Notes: a model not told the origin generated them from the sequence alone. DNA of 64,000 nucleotides from an uncultured Eggerthellaceae bacterium (GCA_910589125.1 CAJURX010000008.1:1-64000); one strand, 5' to 3'; counted from the stretch's first letter, positions 50,925 through 60,198 are shown. Numbers and translations are program-made.

Positions 50925-53798
50925 CTACAGGACCAGGCGGTCCACCTCCACGCGCGCGAGCGCTTCCTCATCAAGGGTGCAACCGATGCCGTACTCGAAG
51001 CCCTCGGTGTTCAGACGCACCATCCCTGCCTCAACGGTGTAGGGCGGATAGGTCACGTCGATGTCGAAGAAGCGCGAGACGGCCCCCACATCCCCTGGGA
51101 ACACCATGTCGGGCAGCGTCTCGAATGCCGCCGCCACGCGTCGCGCCACACCGGTGTCATACATGCCGCCCATCCAGACCACGCGCCCGCTCATCTTCGC
51201 ACGCGCCACGAACCGCAGCGCACCCGAGATGCTGCCGAACTTCGGCGCCTTGACCGCCACGCAGCGGATATCGGGGAACTGGAGCACGCGCTCTGCTTCC
51301 GCGGGATTCGCATACGACTCATCCGCGCATACCGGCGTTGCCATGTAGGGCTGCATGGACTGCATCTTGAGGAGCTCGTCGCGCCGGACCGCATTCGAGC
51401 CGCTGCTGACATCGAACGGCTCCTCGATCCAGCCGACGTTCAGCGCGTCGTAGGCTTTGAGCTCTGCGAACGTATCGTCCGTGAAGCTGCGATTCGCATC
51501 CAGCGTGATGAGCAGCGTGGGGAACGCGCGTCGGATGGCCTCCACGGTGGCGTATCCCACCCCGGGCGCCACCTTCATCTTCAGGCGCTTGTAGCCTGCA
51601 GCCACAGCGGCGGTTGCGTTCTCCATCATGACCGGCGTGGGAGCCAACCCGATGGTGGCGCCTGAGGCCACGCATGCCTCGTTCCCCGCCACCTCGACCA
51701 CGATGGGTAGCCGCAGATATTCATCCAACCGGCCCGCATCCGCCCAGATCTGACGATACTCCTCGCCGATCAGCTGCCACAGCGGGCGCTCGGTGGCTTG
51801 CCCGAACAGATCCCAGAACGCATTGTCCATGGCACTTGCCGCCATGGGATGCGCCTCCGCATCCGGCAGCGCGGCCACCACCTCTGCTGCCTCGCGCGGA
51901 TGCAGGAACACCCGATCCTTGATGGCCGGGACCAGCACATCGCGCATCCATGCCACGTCATCGGGAAGCGTCTCGGCAAGCCCGTAGCCCTCGCCGAACG
52001 CCACGCATTCGCCAAGCCCCGTCCGCCCTAGAGCATCCACGACCTCCACGATGACCGTATCGCGCTCATGGAGCGTGCCGAGCGCGGTCTGCAGCGGATG
52101 CGTGAAGGGGATGCGCACGTGATGCAGGATGACCTTCGCCACCTGCAGGCGATTCTTGAACAGCTCCTCCGTCATGGCACGGTCCACCTTGCCGTTCTCG
52201 CCACGGGGCAGCTGATCCACGACCACCACGCCGTCGAGCTGGCTCTTGCCGCCCATCCAAAGGTAGAGCGTGTCTTCCACGACAGCCGGCGTGAGGGCGG
52301 GATCCTCGCGCTCCACGATGGCAACGGGACGACGGCCGCACTTCGGGTCCGGCACGCCGAACACATGCGCGCCGCTCACTCCCGGCACATGGCGCAAGAG
52401 GTCCGCCACCTCTTCGGGATACACCGTCTCGCCTGCGCTCTCGAACTTGTTGGCCGTGCGATTGCGCACGTAGATGCACCCCTCGTAGAGGGCGGCCACG
52501 TCTCCCGTTATGAAGTGATGGTCGAGCGTGAATGCGGTGGAGGAATTCAGATACCCGTCGAAGACGCCCGGCCCCTGCACCGCCAAGCGACCGAAGCCGT
52601 TCTCATCAGGATCGATGATGTGGGCCGTATACCCATCCATGAGACGAAGGCCGCCACGGAAATCAGGCGTGATCAGCGCCGTTGCGATGAAGCTGGATGT
52701 CTCCGGCATGCCGTAGCTAGCGAACATGCGCGCGCCCACGTCAAGCCCACGGCCGACCGTGCGCGGATTCAGCTTGTGCCCTGCCAACAGGATGCACTGA
52801 TAGGAGGCAAGGCGGCTCGTAGCGTGCGGCTGGATGTCCCCGCGCCACTCCTCCACCGTGAGGAGGTCTTGCATCATGCGGTCCGATACGGTGATATGCG
52901 TGACCTGCTCAGCCTCGGCATCATTGAGGACCGCTTCCGCGTCGAAGCGCTCGTAGATGAGCAGAGGCGTGCGGCCTATCACCGAGCGCACGAGGATCTG
53001 GAAGCCGGATATATGGCAGAGCGGGAGCACGCATTGCCATGTGATCTCAGCAGATGGCTGCGTTCGCGCGCCGCGCAGATCGGACAAGCCGCCACCGTAT
53101 CCAGAGCCCGAGAGCGGCAGCTTCTCCTGCCAAAGGTGGCTCCCGTACTCTGCGAGCGAGCGGTTCGCCTTCGCGGACGCGCCCGTGAGCTGCGCCCAGG
53201 TGAGCGGTACCGCGCGCGTCTTGGTGGCAGGGGTCGTGCCCTTCGTGAACAGGATGTTCGCACGCGACGATGCGTCGAAGATGTGAGCTGCACGCTCAGC
53301 GAAATGCACCGTATCATCCACGATGTCGCGCTGCTCTCCCATGATGGAGCGCACGCGCCCGGACGACTCCAAGATGCCCTCCACGATGAGGGCTTCCTCG
53401 TCCTCGGTCAGCGCCGAGGGAAGTGCCCGCACATCCGGCATGAGATCGCGCGCACGAGCAGCATCCACCTGGAGCCCGATGCGCAACCCGTCGCGCTCTA
53501 GCTCCAGCACGCGGGAGAGCTTCTCCGTCTTGGTGAGCGAATACTTGAGCGTGACCAGCGTGAAATCCCCATAGGCAGCGGCCAGCGTCAGGAACACGAA
53601 CTCAGGGCAGTTGGCCAGATCGGCCACGACCAGCTCACCAGGACGCACGCCCTGCTTGCGGATCCGACGTGCCAGCGAGGCGGACACCAGGCGCGCCTGC
53701 CGATAGGTGTAGGGAATGTGCGTGCCGTCGTCGGCGATGAAGGTGAAGAAGATGCTGTCGGGATTGGACCGCGCCGTGCTCTCGAATACGTCGATCAT
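50925..53798 (-). CDS. menE-menC: MenE-MenC fusion: OSB-CoA ligase plus OSB synthase
   Basis: A 957-residue protein joining two consecutive menaquinone steps. Residues 1-540 are an AMP-binding ligase: degenerate P-loop TKGTTPATK (185-193), YGMPETSS (about 368), TGD, and GENGKVDR with the catalytic Lys (about 530). Residues about 551-957 are an enolase-superfamily o-succinylbenzoate synthase (LKMKV, LDANRSF, IEEPFD, CADES, VKAPKFG, GGMYDTG and FPGDVG). The product of the C-terminal half is the substrate of the N-terminal half. ATG chosen; a GTG four codons earlier is possible, and no strong Shine-Dalgarno is present. The N-acylamino acid racemase alternative for the C-terminal half is less likely given the fusion. 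Confidence 0.85.
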   Translation of the reverse strand: MIDVFESTARSNPDSIFFTFIADDGTHIPYTYRQARLVSASLARRIRKQGVRPGELVVADLANCPEFVFLTLAAAYGDFTLVTLKYSLTKTEKLSRVLELERDGLRIGLQVDAARARDLMPDVRALPSALTEDEEALIVEGILESSGRVRSIMGEQRDIVDDTVHFAERAAHIFDASSRANILFTKGTTPATKTRAVPLTWAQLTGASAKANRSLAEYGSHLWQEKLPLSGSGYGGGLSDLRGARTQPSAEITWQCVLPLCHISGFQILVRSVIGRTPLLIYERFDAEAVLNDAEAEQVTHITVSDRMMQDLLTVEEWRGDIQPHATSRLASYQCILLAGHKLNPRTVGRGLDVGARMFASYGMPETSSFIATALITPDFRGGLRLMDGYTAHIIDPDENGFGRLAVQGPGVFDGYLNSSTAFTLDHHFITGDVAALYEGCIYVRNRTANKFESAGETVYPEEVADLLRHVPGVSGAHVFGVPDPKCGRRPVAIVEREDPALTPAVVEDTLYLWMGGKSQLDGVVVVDQLPRGENGKVDRAMTEELFKNRLQVAKVILHHVRIPFTHPLQTALGTLHERDTVIVEVVDALGRTGLGECVAFGEGYGLAETLPDDVAWMRDVLVPAIKDRVFLHPREAAEVVAALPDAEAHPMAASAMDNAFWDLFGQATERPLWQLIGEEYRQIWADAGRLDEYLRLPIVVEVAGNEACVASGATIGLAPTPVMMENATAAVAAGYKRLKMKVAPGVGYATVEAIRRAFPTLLITLDANRSFTDDTFAELKAYDALNVGWIEEPFDVSSGSNAVRRDELLKMQSMQPYMATPVCADESYANPAEAERVLQFPDIRCVAVKAPKFGSISGALRFVARAKMSGRVVWMGGMYDTGVARRVAAAFETLPDMVFPGDVGAVSRFFDIDVTYPPYTVEAGMVRLNTEGFEYGIGCTLDEEALARVEVDRLVL

Positions 53799-54100
53799 CA
53801 GGACGCACACGTCCCAAATGCGAAATGATCAGGCGAGATTGCTGCAGTCATCCGGTCCCTATGTGGTGTTCTTTTATTCTGTGGTTGTGGTAGACGCAGC
53901 GGGCGGAGAAGGTTTTTTGGGCGTTTGCCCGCGGCCTTTACCATAGTAACGCCTAGCGCCCTGATTTCGGACGGGATTCCACATTATCTTGTTACTTTTT
54001 TGTCAACGCATACCATCTGTTGCTCTTTTGGTGCGCCAACGGGTCAACATATGCCAGCAGGTGAGCCAAGGGGAAGCGAAGGGGAACAGGACAAAGCGAA

Positions 54101-54126
54101 GGGGAGGGAGACCGCGCCCCCTCCCC
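54101..54126 (-). terminator. probable terminator of the universal stress gene
   Basis: On the minus strand GGGGAGGG-10 nt-CCCTCCCC followed by TTCGCTTTGTCC, moderately U-rich, about 95 nt past the stop. Confidence 0.45.
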
Positions 54127-54182
54127 TCACGGAGCCCACGCCTTGCACAGGCAGTAGGCCGCAGCTTGCCATCGAATGCAGA

Positions 54183-54212
54183 CGAGAGGACCGCATCCTC
54201 GCAGCCCTCTCG
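54183..54212 (-). terminator. hairpin directly after the universal stress gene
   Basis: CGAGAGG/CCTCTCG arms enclosing 16 nt, 8 nt past the stop. No U-run follows. Confidence 0.35.
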
Positions 54213-54220
54213 AAGGAGGA

Positions 54221-54691
54221 TCACTTCACGACGAGGACAGGGCGATTCGCCTTCTGCAGCACCGAGAAGGCAACAGACCCCAGCATGCCGCGGATCACGC
54301 CCATGCCACGATGCCCCATGACGATGCAGTCATAATCCAGGTCGTTCGCATAGGCCACGATCGTGTCATGCGGGCTGCCATTCACGATGGCGATATCAAC
54401 GAACGCCGCATCTCCCACGATATCCGCGATGCTCTTCGCGATGCGGTCCGTCTCGCGCACCTCAGCCTCATCGCCGATCTCAGAGATGGCATTCATGTCC
54501 AGGGAATCCCCGAGGACGCCGCTCATGCGCGACGCGATCTTGAACGTCTCGGCATTGTAATCATGCCAATCCACCACATTCAGGACCGTCAGCTGCGGAG
54601 CCTCCGCACCCTGCACGAGCTCCATCGCGCTTTGCAGGGCCTTCCGGGCCGGTTCGGAATCATCGAACGGCACCAATACCTTCTCATACAT
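54221..54691 (-). CDS. universal stress protein (UspA family)
   Basis: A 156-residue cytosolic protein with the Rossmann-like Usp fold: KVLVPFDDSEPARKAL at the start, and the ATP-binding signature GHRGMGVIRGMLGSV near residues 126-140 (G-x2-G-x9-G-S). It should bind ATP and act in stress survival. AAGGAGG lies 5 nt before the ATG at 54691; an in-frame start 16 codons upstream was rejected. It follows pspA by 82 nt and may share its transcript. Confidence 0.94.
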   Translation of the reverse strand: MYEKVLVPFDDSEPARKALQSAMELVQGAEAPQLTVLNVVDWHDYNAETFKIASRMSGVLGDSLDMNAISEIGDEAEVRETDRIAKSIADIVGDAAFVDIAIVNGSPHDTIVAYANDLDYDCIVMGHRGMGVIRGMLGSVAFSVLQKANRPVLVVK

Positions 54692-54773
54692 GGCTTCCTC
54701 CTTCCATGCGAGCGACGGGACCGCACCCTGCTGGCTCACCAGCCCGAGCGCGCGCCCCGCTTGCGCCCAGATC

Positions 54774-55457
54774 CTACATGCCCATCTCAGCCTTCAGGCG
54801 TGCCAGGTCATCTTCGACATCTGCATCCACGCCCATGGCCTCGTACTTCTTCTCGAGCTCCTCGGTCTCTGACTTGGGCTGCGCGTTCAAAGCCTCCATG
54901 GCATTCGCGCGGTCCAGCATCTCGTCAGCCTTCGCCTCCATGCGATCGAAGGCGCTCATGGCACCTTCGGCCTTGTTGGAGCCAGCGGTCATCTTGTTGA
55001 CCTTGTCCTGCGTCTTGGCAACGGCGGTCTTGGCCTTGATGACCTCCTTGCGCTCCTGCAGCGTCTCTATGTCGGACACGAGCTTGTCATGCATCTGGCG
55101 CATCTTCGACGCATTCTCCGTGGCCGTGGCATACGCTATCTGCAGGCCTTCCTTCTTACCCTCCAGCTTCTGCTTCTTCTTCAGGAACGTGCGGGCATCG
55201 CCCTCATTGCCCGCCGCGAGCGCCTTGCGCGCAAGCTCCTCGTACTTGTCGATCTCCTTCTCATTGTCATCGAGCAGACGCTTCGTGCGGGATTCCTCAG
55301 CCATGACGGCTGCTGTGGATTCCTTGACCTCCGCCAAGCTCTCCGTGAGGTCGCGCATGTACTGTTCGATCATCTTCGAGGGATCCTCGGCGCGATCGAG
55401 CAGATCGTTGATGTTCGCCTTGATGATGGTGGTGAAGCGGTCGAGTATTCCTGCCAT
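54774..55457 (-). CDS. pspA: PspA/IM30 phage-shock protein
   Basis: A 227-residue ESCRT-III-like membrane-remodelling protein that protects the cytoplasmic membrane under stress. Hallmarks are the N-terminal amphipathic helix (MAGILDRFTTIIKANINDLLDRAEDP split over residues 1-26) and the long coiled coil to about 190, ending in acidic helices. No PspB/C or PspF is near. GGAG lies 6 nt before the ATG; earlier in-frame starts overlap it. It lies 144 nt downstream of the TPM-domain gene, suggesting a joint envelope-stress unit with it and the universal stress gene. Confidence 0.93.
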   Translation of the reverse strand: MAGILDRFTTIIKANINDLLDRAEDPSKMIEQYMRDLTESLAEVKESTAAVMAEESRTKRLLDDNEKEIDKYEELARKALAAGNEGDARTFLKKKQKLEGKKEGLQIAYATATENASKMRQMHDKLVSDIETLQERKEVIKAKTAVAKTQDKVNKMTAGSNKAEGAMSAFDRMEAKADEMLDRANAMEALNAQPKSETEELEKKYEAMGVDADVEDDLARLKAEMGM

Positions 55458-55601
55458 GTTCATCTCCTTACCTGAGAAGCGCCGCCGCGCATCGTGCGGT
55501 GCTGTGATCGTCTGATTGTGGCGCAAGCGCCGCGCATTTCCGTCACCTTCGCCGAATTGTCACCGTTTTGTCCCACGAGATGCCACGGAGCGCTCGTCCG
55601 C

Positions 55602-56726
55602 TCAGCTGGCAGCAGGAGGCGGCGTGCCCTCATCGGAGTACTTCTCCTCAAGGTCGCGCAGCTCCTCATCGCCGAACTTCTCGAGCGGCTTCGACAAGAT
55701 CTCCTCCTGGCGCTTCAGCTCCTGCTCCCGGGCGATGCGACGCCGACGCAGCACCACCGCGGCGATCGTCACCACGATGACCACGCCTGCCACCACGGCG
55801 AACGTGATGTACACAGGCCCGTTGCGCTTCGCGTCCGTGGTCATGATGCGATCTGCCGTCTGCGTGAACGTGCGCGCGAATATCTCCGTCTCCGAAAGGG
55901 ACATGTCGTTGTAGTTGGCGTTCAGGCAGTCCTGGAAGATCCGCAGCGCCTCCGAATCCAGCACGCCCCGCGCCTGCGCGCCGACCCAATACCCCACGTG
56001 GAAGCTGCCGTGGTCATCATCGCAGAAGAACACGACGAAGTGCGCTTGGTCGCTGATGTTCTGCTCGTAGAACTCCTGCGCCAGCCGCGTGAGCTCCGGA
56101 GGCGACGTCACTGCGCCGTTCGGCTCTATATAAAGGTAGGGCTGGATGCCCGTGTCCATGTAGAACTGCCGCATCCCCTGCTCGAGCTGCTGCGGGTTGG
56201 CGATCCAGTCTCCCTCATCCGTGAAGTACGACGTCTCCTCCACGCTGCCTGCGGGAAGGGGCGTGCGCTCCACCGTCGATGCCGTGCCACCCGACGCACC
56301 CGGCGTGCATGCACCGCCATCCATGATGGCCACGAGCGCTCCGCACAAGAGGATGGCGCAGAGGATGACGATGACCGTGGTCAAGCACCCGCTGGATCCC
56401 CGGCCTCCCGGACCGCTAGGCCCGCTCGGGCCTCCACCCGAGCCACCGGGACCACCAGAGCCGCCACCCGAACCGCCTGTGCCCCCGCCGCCGCGGCCAC
56501 CCCCGAGCAGATTGCCTAGGATGAGACCGCCCAGAAAGCCGCCACCACCGCCGTGGTACGCAGGACCAGGGTAGCCGCCCCCGAATCCCGGGCCACCGAA
56601 GCCGGAGCCGGCAGAGCGGCCACCGCCGCCAGGCCGACCGCCCGAGAATCCGCCCCCGAAGCCGCCACTGGAGAATCCCCCGCCGAAACCGCCTCCACCG
56701 AAGCCACCACCAGCGGATCTGCCCAT
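55602..56726 (-). CDS. TPM-domain membrane protein with Gly-rich N-terminus
   Basis: A 374-residue protein. The first ~110 residues are a low-complexity Gly/Ser/Phe/Pro region (GGGFGGGF-type repeats) on the cytosolic side. A first membrane helix (about 113-135) is followed by an extracytoplasmic TPM_phosphatase/YgcG-like domain (about 165-300; DTGIQPYLYIEPNG, FVVFFCDDDHGSFHVGYWVG), a second membrane helix (about 312-332) and a charged tail. TPM domains act in envelope maintenance and membrane-protein quality control. GGAGG lies 5 nt before the ATG; a start five codons earlier coincides with the ribosome binding site. It is divergent from the peptidase gene. Confidence 0.85.
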   Translation of the reverse strand: MGRSAGGGFGGGGFGGGFSSGGFGGGFSGGRPGGGGRSAGSGFGGPGFGGGYPGPAYHGGGGGFLGGLILGNLLGGGRGGGGTGGSGGGSGGPGGSGGGPSGPSGPGGRGSSGCLTTVIVILCAILLCGALVAIMDGGACTPGASGGTASTVERTPLPAGSVEETSYFTDEGDWIANPQQLEQGMRQFYMDTGIQPYLYIEPNGAVTSPPELTRLAQEFYEQNISDQAHFVVFFCDDDHGSFHVGYWVGAQARGVLDSEALRIFQDCLNANYNDMSLSETEIFARTFTQTADRIMTTDAKRNGPVYITFAVVAGVVIVVTIAAVVLRRRRIAREQELKRQEEILSKPLEKFGDEELRDLEEKYSDEGTPPPAAS

Positions 56727-56807
56727 GAGAACCTCCCTCATGTCGTCATCATCTGGAACAATGAAGTTCTTTCTGGTCAGCAAGTCTACTTGAATGCCCA
56801 CCTGGAA

Positions 56808-56813
56808 TAGAAT
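56808..56813 (+). promoter_or_regulatory. -10 element for a leaderless peptidase transcript
   Basis: TAGAAT ends 6 nt before the ATG, with no Shine-Dalgarno. Spacing is the same as for hisE. The -35 is not clear. Confidence 0.45.
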
Positions 56814-56819
56814 TCCCTC

Positions 56820-58811
56820 ATGAAAAGGTTACCTGCTCATATATGCGCATGCGCTCTGGCGATCGCGCTTGGCCTCTGCCCAACGTCCGCGCTGGCCGCA
56901 GGCGCAGGTCCCCAACCAGGTCCGCTACCCGACTCCCCCACCCAGGCATCCCAACCACAGGAGAGCACGGATGCCACGGATGCGAGCAATGCCCCCGATG
57001 CTGCCGAAGCGCCTGCTGACACCAACGCGGAGACCGCCCCGGAGGCGAAGGCGGACGTCACCGACCCCACCCAAGCCGTGCGGTTCTCCCTGACGAACAT
57101 CGGCCAGGCGACCACCGCGAAGATACAGAAGCCCTGGGGCTCATGCTGGGCGTTCGCTGTGGCGGGAGCTATCGAGAGCTCCATCCTGAAGGCCGAGGCA
57201 GCATCCTCAGGCGCGCCTTCCACCACCCTCTCGCCCGACTCTCCCGCATACGCCGAAGCCGCCTTGGACGATCTACCCACGACCCCCGATATCTCCGAGC
57301 GCGCGATAGGATGGTTCGCGCACGAGCCCCAAACAGAAGCCAGCGGCGGCGCGCAGGCAGGAGAAGGGCTCCACCGGCCCACACCCTCCCCGGAAGATCA
57401 GCTCTCAGGTGGCAACTTCGCAACGGCTGCCTCTGCGCTCACAGCCTGGCAATCCCTCTTGACCGAAGAGGCCGCCCCGTACGAATACAACGGATACGCA
57501 CCCGGCACCTCCGCACCGTGGTACGCCACCGATGCTGATGTCGATACGCGCTATGAGGACTGGTCGCTGGCGGATGACCTGCGCACGAAGGAGGACACGG
57601 GCTGGCGGGTGAGCGAGGTCCTGCGCCTGCAGAGCCCTGCGAAGCTCACGGAGGAGCGCGCATATGCTGGCTACGACGAGGCCGCTGCGGCGGCCGTGAA
57701 GCGCACTCTGGTGGATGTGGGCGGCGTTGCCATCGCGCTCTCCATGGAGCAGAACATCCCGTCACAGGTATGGAAGGGCGACTACGCCACGACGCCCCCG
57801 TCGGAGAGCTTCACATTCTCAACGTGGAGCCAATACGATGCATCCGCAACGGTCTCGCAAGACCATGCGGCCGTGATCCTGGGCTGGGATGACGCGTATC
57901 CCACATCCAGCTTCCAGGGCACTGCGAGCGGACAGCCGCCTGCAGATGGAGCCTGGCTCTGCAAGAACAGCTGGGGCAACGACGCGCTGTTCGAGGACCT
58001 GGGAGGAGCTGACGAGGCCACGCACTGGGGCCTTCCAGATGCGCAGGGGCGCGCGAGCGGATACTTCTGGCTCTCCTACTACGACCACACCATCTCCGAC
58101 CTCGAGGCATTCGCCGTGACGCCCATCACCGAGAGCTACGACAGCATCTACCAGCACGACTACCTCGGAGCGACCGAGTATGTCGCTCCCGTGCAGTACG
58201 ACGGCCCCGTGCAGACGGCGAACGCATTCACGGCGAAGGAGACCGAGCTCATAGAGGCGGTGACGGCGTGGACGTTCGCGCCTGGCACCGGGTGCGCCGC
58301 CACCGTGCGCGTCCTTCCCGTGGGATTCGATGCTGCGCACGCCTCAGCCGATGAGATGATGGCCGCAGCCCCTCCCCTCGCACGGGCGCAGGCAGACTTC
58401 ACGGAGGCCGGATTCCATACCTTGGAGCTGGATGCTCCCGTGCTCGTGATGCAAGGGCAGACATTCGTCATCACGCTGGAGATAGCAGCGGAGCCGGGCG
58501 GCTTCGCTAACGGAGAGCTTGCCGATGACGCACCCAGCTATCTAGGGTTGGAGGTGGCCTATCTGGATCGCGGCTCGCCCGAGCAAGCGACCCTTGCCAC
58601 TGCCGTTGCCAACCCTGGAGAGACGCTCATCAGCCTCGATGGGGCCACATGGATGCGCCTTGAGGACTTCAACGCCCACCGCACAGCCGTCCGCGAGCAG
58701 TTCGAGAAAGAGTCGGACCTCGCCTACGGGAATGCCATCGTCAAGGGCTTGGCGAACGCGACCACCATGGCCGAGCCCGGCCATGTGTACCAGGTGGTGC
58801 CGCTCTCGTGA
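56820..58811 (+). CDS. secreted papain-like cysteine peptidase with lectin-like tail
   Basis: A 663-residue exported protein. It has a signal peptide (1-27, ending ALAAG), a Pro/Ala/Asp-rich spacer (30-85) and a C1 peptidase domain (about 90-425) with catalytic Cys109 (GSCWAF), His349 (DHAAVILGWDD) and Asn383 (CKNSWGND), and an apparently typical insertion-rich middle. The C-terminal ~230 residues form a beta-rich domain of the lectin-like type often attached to bacterial C1 peptidases. There is no sorting signal, so it is probably released or loosely bound. It is divergent from the TPM/pspA genes. It could digest host or dietary protein. Confidence 0.9.
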   Translation: MKRLPAHICACALAIALGLCPTSALAAGAGPQPGPLPDSPTQASQPQESTDATDASNAPDAAEAPADTNAETAPEAKADVTDPTQAVRFSLTNIGQATTAKIQKPWGSCWAFAVAGAIESSILKAEAASSGAPSTTLSPDSPAYAEAALDDLPTTPDISERAIGWFAHEPQTEASGGAQAGEGLHRPTPSPEDQLSGGNFATAASALTAWQSLLTEEAAPYEYNGYAPGTSAPWYATDADVDTRYEDWSLADDLRTKEDTGWRVSEVLRLQSPAKLTEERAYAGYDEAAAAAVKRTLVDVGGVAIALSMEQNIPSQVWKGDYATTPPSESFTFSTWSQYDASATVSQDHAAVILGWDDAYPTSSFQGTASGQPPADGAWLCKNSWGNDALFEDLGGADEATHWGLPDAQGRASGYFWLSYYDHTISDLEAFAVTPITESYDSIYQHDYLGATEYVAPVQYDGPVQTANAFTAKETELIEAVTAWTFAPGTGCAATVRVLPVGFDAAHASADEMMAAAPPLARAQADFTEAGFHTLELDAPVLVMQGQTFVITLEIAAEPGGFANGELADDAPSYLGLEVAYLDRGSPEQATLATAVANPGETLISLDGATWMRLEDFNAHRTAVREQFEKESDLAYGNAIVKGLANATTMAEPGHVYQVVPLS

Positions 58812-58833
58812 GCGGAGCAGGGTGCAGTCGCCC

Positions 58834-59586
58834 CTACAGCTCCACCCGCTCGAACATGTCCTTGCCCACGCCGCAGATGGGGCACGTGTAATCATCCGGC
58901 AGCTCGTCGACCACTTCGATGTAGCCACAGAGCTTGCAGCGCCATCCGTACTTGGGGACGCCCTTGGATGCACCCGCAGATGCCGAGGTTCCCTCCTGCG
59001 CAGATGCTGGTGCCTCCGTGCTCCCCGATACAGCGGCTGCATCCGCTGAGCTCGCTGCGTCGTTCGCAGATGCCGACTCATCCACATAGGAGGCCGCCTT
59101 CGGGGGCGTCTTGCCCCGCAGCACCTCGTGATAGTACGCATAGGTCATGGGATCCGTCCCAGGCAGCATGACCGCCTCCAACACCGACCCCACGAACAGA
59201 TAATGCGTTCCCACATCCACGCGCTCGCGCACCTCCACCGAGAATGCCGCGGTGCAATGGGCGTGGACCTGCGGGAGCTGATGTTCGCATATCGCATGCT
59301 GTACATCCGCGAACTTATCCACATCCAAGGATGACTTGAAGCCGAAGAGCCCGATCAGGTCCATGGTGGCCGACGTATCCAGGACGCTGACAGCGTACTT
59401 GCCGGTCTCCAGGATGGCCTTCGTCGTGGCATTCTCCTTGTTCAGCGAGACGCTCACCATCGGCGGCTCGGATGCGACCTGCTGGAACGTGTTCGCCACG
59501 CATCCGGTCTTCTTGCCGTCGCTCGTGAACGCCGTGACCAGATAGAGGCCATAGCTCAAGCTGTGGAATGCGGATCTGTCTATCAT
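58834..59586 (-). CDS. flavin reductase-rubredoxin fusion (Hrb-like)
   Basis: A 250-residue redox protein. Residues 1 to about 165 are a flavin reductase-like FMN-binding domain ([36 protein letters not shown]). A Ser/Ala-rich linker of about 50 residues joins a rubredoxin domain with iron ligands C217, C220, C235 and C238 (CKLCGY, CPICG). High-molecular-weight rubredoxins of this plan feed electrons to flavodiiron oxygen or NO reductases in anaerobes. GAGGG precedes the ATG. A tRNA-Thr lies just upstream on the same strand. The stop codon TAG is inside a GTAGGGG string like that of the dispersed repeats. Confidence 0.92.
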   Translation of the reverse strand: MIDRSAFHSLSYGLYLVTAFTSDGKKTGCVANTFQQVASEPPMVSVSLNKENATTKAILETGKYAVSVLDTSATMDLIGLFGFKSSLDVDKFADVQHAICEHQLPQVHAHCTAAFSVEVRERVDVGTHYLFVGSVLEAVMLPGTDPMTYAYYHEVLRGKTPPKAASYVDESASANDAASSADAAAVSGSTEAPASAQEGTSASAGASKGVPKYGWRCKLCGYIEVVDELPDDYTCPICGVGKDMFERVEL

Positions 59587-59621
59587 GCGTCCCTCGCCTT
59601 TCTGATGCGCCCTGAATGCAG

Positions 59622-59651
59622 AACAGGCCAGAGACGCATCCCTGACCTGTT
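59622..59651 (-). terminator. hairpin after tRNA-Thr
   Basis: AACAGG-U-CAGGG-6 nt-CUCUG-G-CCUGUU is about 12 bp with wobble pairs, 8 nt downstream of the tRNA 3' end and 35 nt before the flavin reductase gene. It may end the tRNA transcript or define its processing. Confidence 0.5.
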
Positions 59652-59658
59652 TGAGCTC

Positions 59659-59734
59659 TGGAGCCAACGAGCGGACTCGAACCGCTGACCTACGCATTAC
59701 GAGTGCGTTGCTCTACCAACTGAGCCACGTTGGC
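59659..59734 (-). tRNA. tRNA-Thr (anticodon CGT)
   Basis: Cloverleaf with acceptor GCCAACG/CGTTGGC, T8, D-arm GCTC...GAGC, anticodon stem ACGCA/TGCGT around CTCGTAA (anticodon CGT), and T-arm CAGCG-GTTCGAGT-CCGCTC region. The discriminator is T and CCA is encoded. Confidence 0.95.
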
Positions 59735-59770
59735 TTGAACGTGAGCCGCGCCTGAACGCGACGTTGCGAA

Positions 59771-59799
59771 AGTATAGCAAAAGCATCGGCTCTTGCGAA
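59771..59799 (-). promoter_or_regulatory. promoter of tRNA-Thr
   Basis: On the minus strand TTCGCA (59794-59799), 17 bp, TATACT (59771-59776). The start would be near 59764, 30 nt before the tRNA. Confidence 0.6.
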
Positions 59800-59841
59800 C
59801 CCCGCAAAGCAAGGGATCGCAGATGCCGAGCGCACCGCTCC

Positions 59842-60117
59842 CTACACCTCGTGCATGAAGCGGAACACGTCCTCGCGCTGGATGATGATCTGGCAGCTGA
59901 GCTCCTGTCCCACTGCGCTCAAGCGATCCTGCACCTCATTGAAGGCACATGCATCGGTGTTCAGCGTCACCAGCATGGTCATGGAGAACAGCTCTTCCTG
60001 ACCGAGCACCGTCTGATTGATGTCGTCGATGTTGGCCGAGCACTCCGTGAGCACGGTGGCCACTGCCGCCACGATACCGGTGCGGTCCTTGCCGAGCACT
60101 GAGATGACGCATTTCAT
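59842..60117 (-). CDS. ACT-domain protein (UPF0237 type)
   Basis: A 91-residue protein made of a single ACT domain (CVISVLGKDRTGIVAAVATVL, then ANIDDINQTVL). ACT domains bind amino acids or other small ligands; the free-standing family has no assigned reaction. AAAGGAA lies 6 nt before the ATG, and an ATG six codons earlier was rejected. It lies 81 nt downstream of folE. Confidence 0.92.
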   Translation of the reverse strand: MKCVISVLGKDRTGIVAAVATVLTECSANIDDINQTVLGQEELFSMTMLVTLNTDACAFNEVQDRLSAVGQELSCQIIIQREDVFRFMHEV

Positions 60118-60198
60118 GGCTGGTTCCTTTCGCATGCCTGATGAGGTCCGTTCGTGTTCGCTTCCGTCGTTCGTGACTGCCAGTATGCCAGCTCGAGG

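Larger units (their letters stand above)
53799..54220. other. 422-bp intergenic region upstream of menE-menC
   Basis: No gene is supported. AT-rich at 53871-54010. On the minus strand a consensus -35 TTGACA lies at 54001-54006 with TAATGT only 14 bp downstream, so a promoter there is uncertain. A GGGC-GTTT-GCCC hairpin lies at 53919-53930 inside a GCGGGC/GCCCGC pair. Two hairpins after the universal stress gene lie at 54101-54126 and 54183-54212, with direct GCGAAGGGGA repeats at 54076 and 54096. Confidence 0.5.

Noticed and set aside
52068..53501. 477-codon plus-strand frame inside menE-menC
   Set aside because: Fully antisense to conserved ligase motifs; no homology pattern.
50925..53798. 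Read as two genes with a missed stop
   Set aside because: No stop or plausible internal start with ribosome binding site at the domain junction (about 52148); the frame is continuous.
53919..53932. GGGC-GTTT-GCCC stem as terminator of a neighbouring gene
   Set aside because: Stem of only 4 bp, and the adjacent T-run lies on the 5' side in plus orientation, so it fits no neighbouring transcript.
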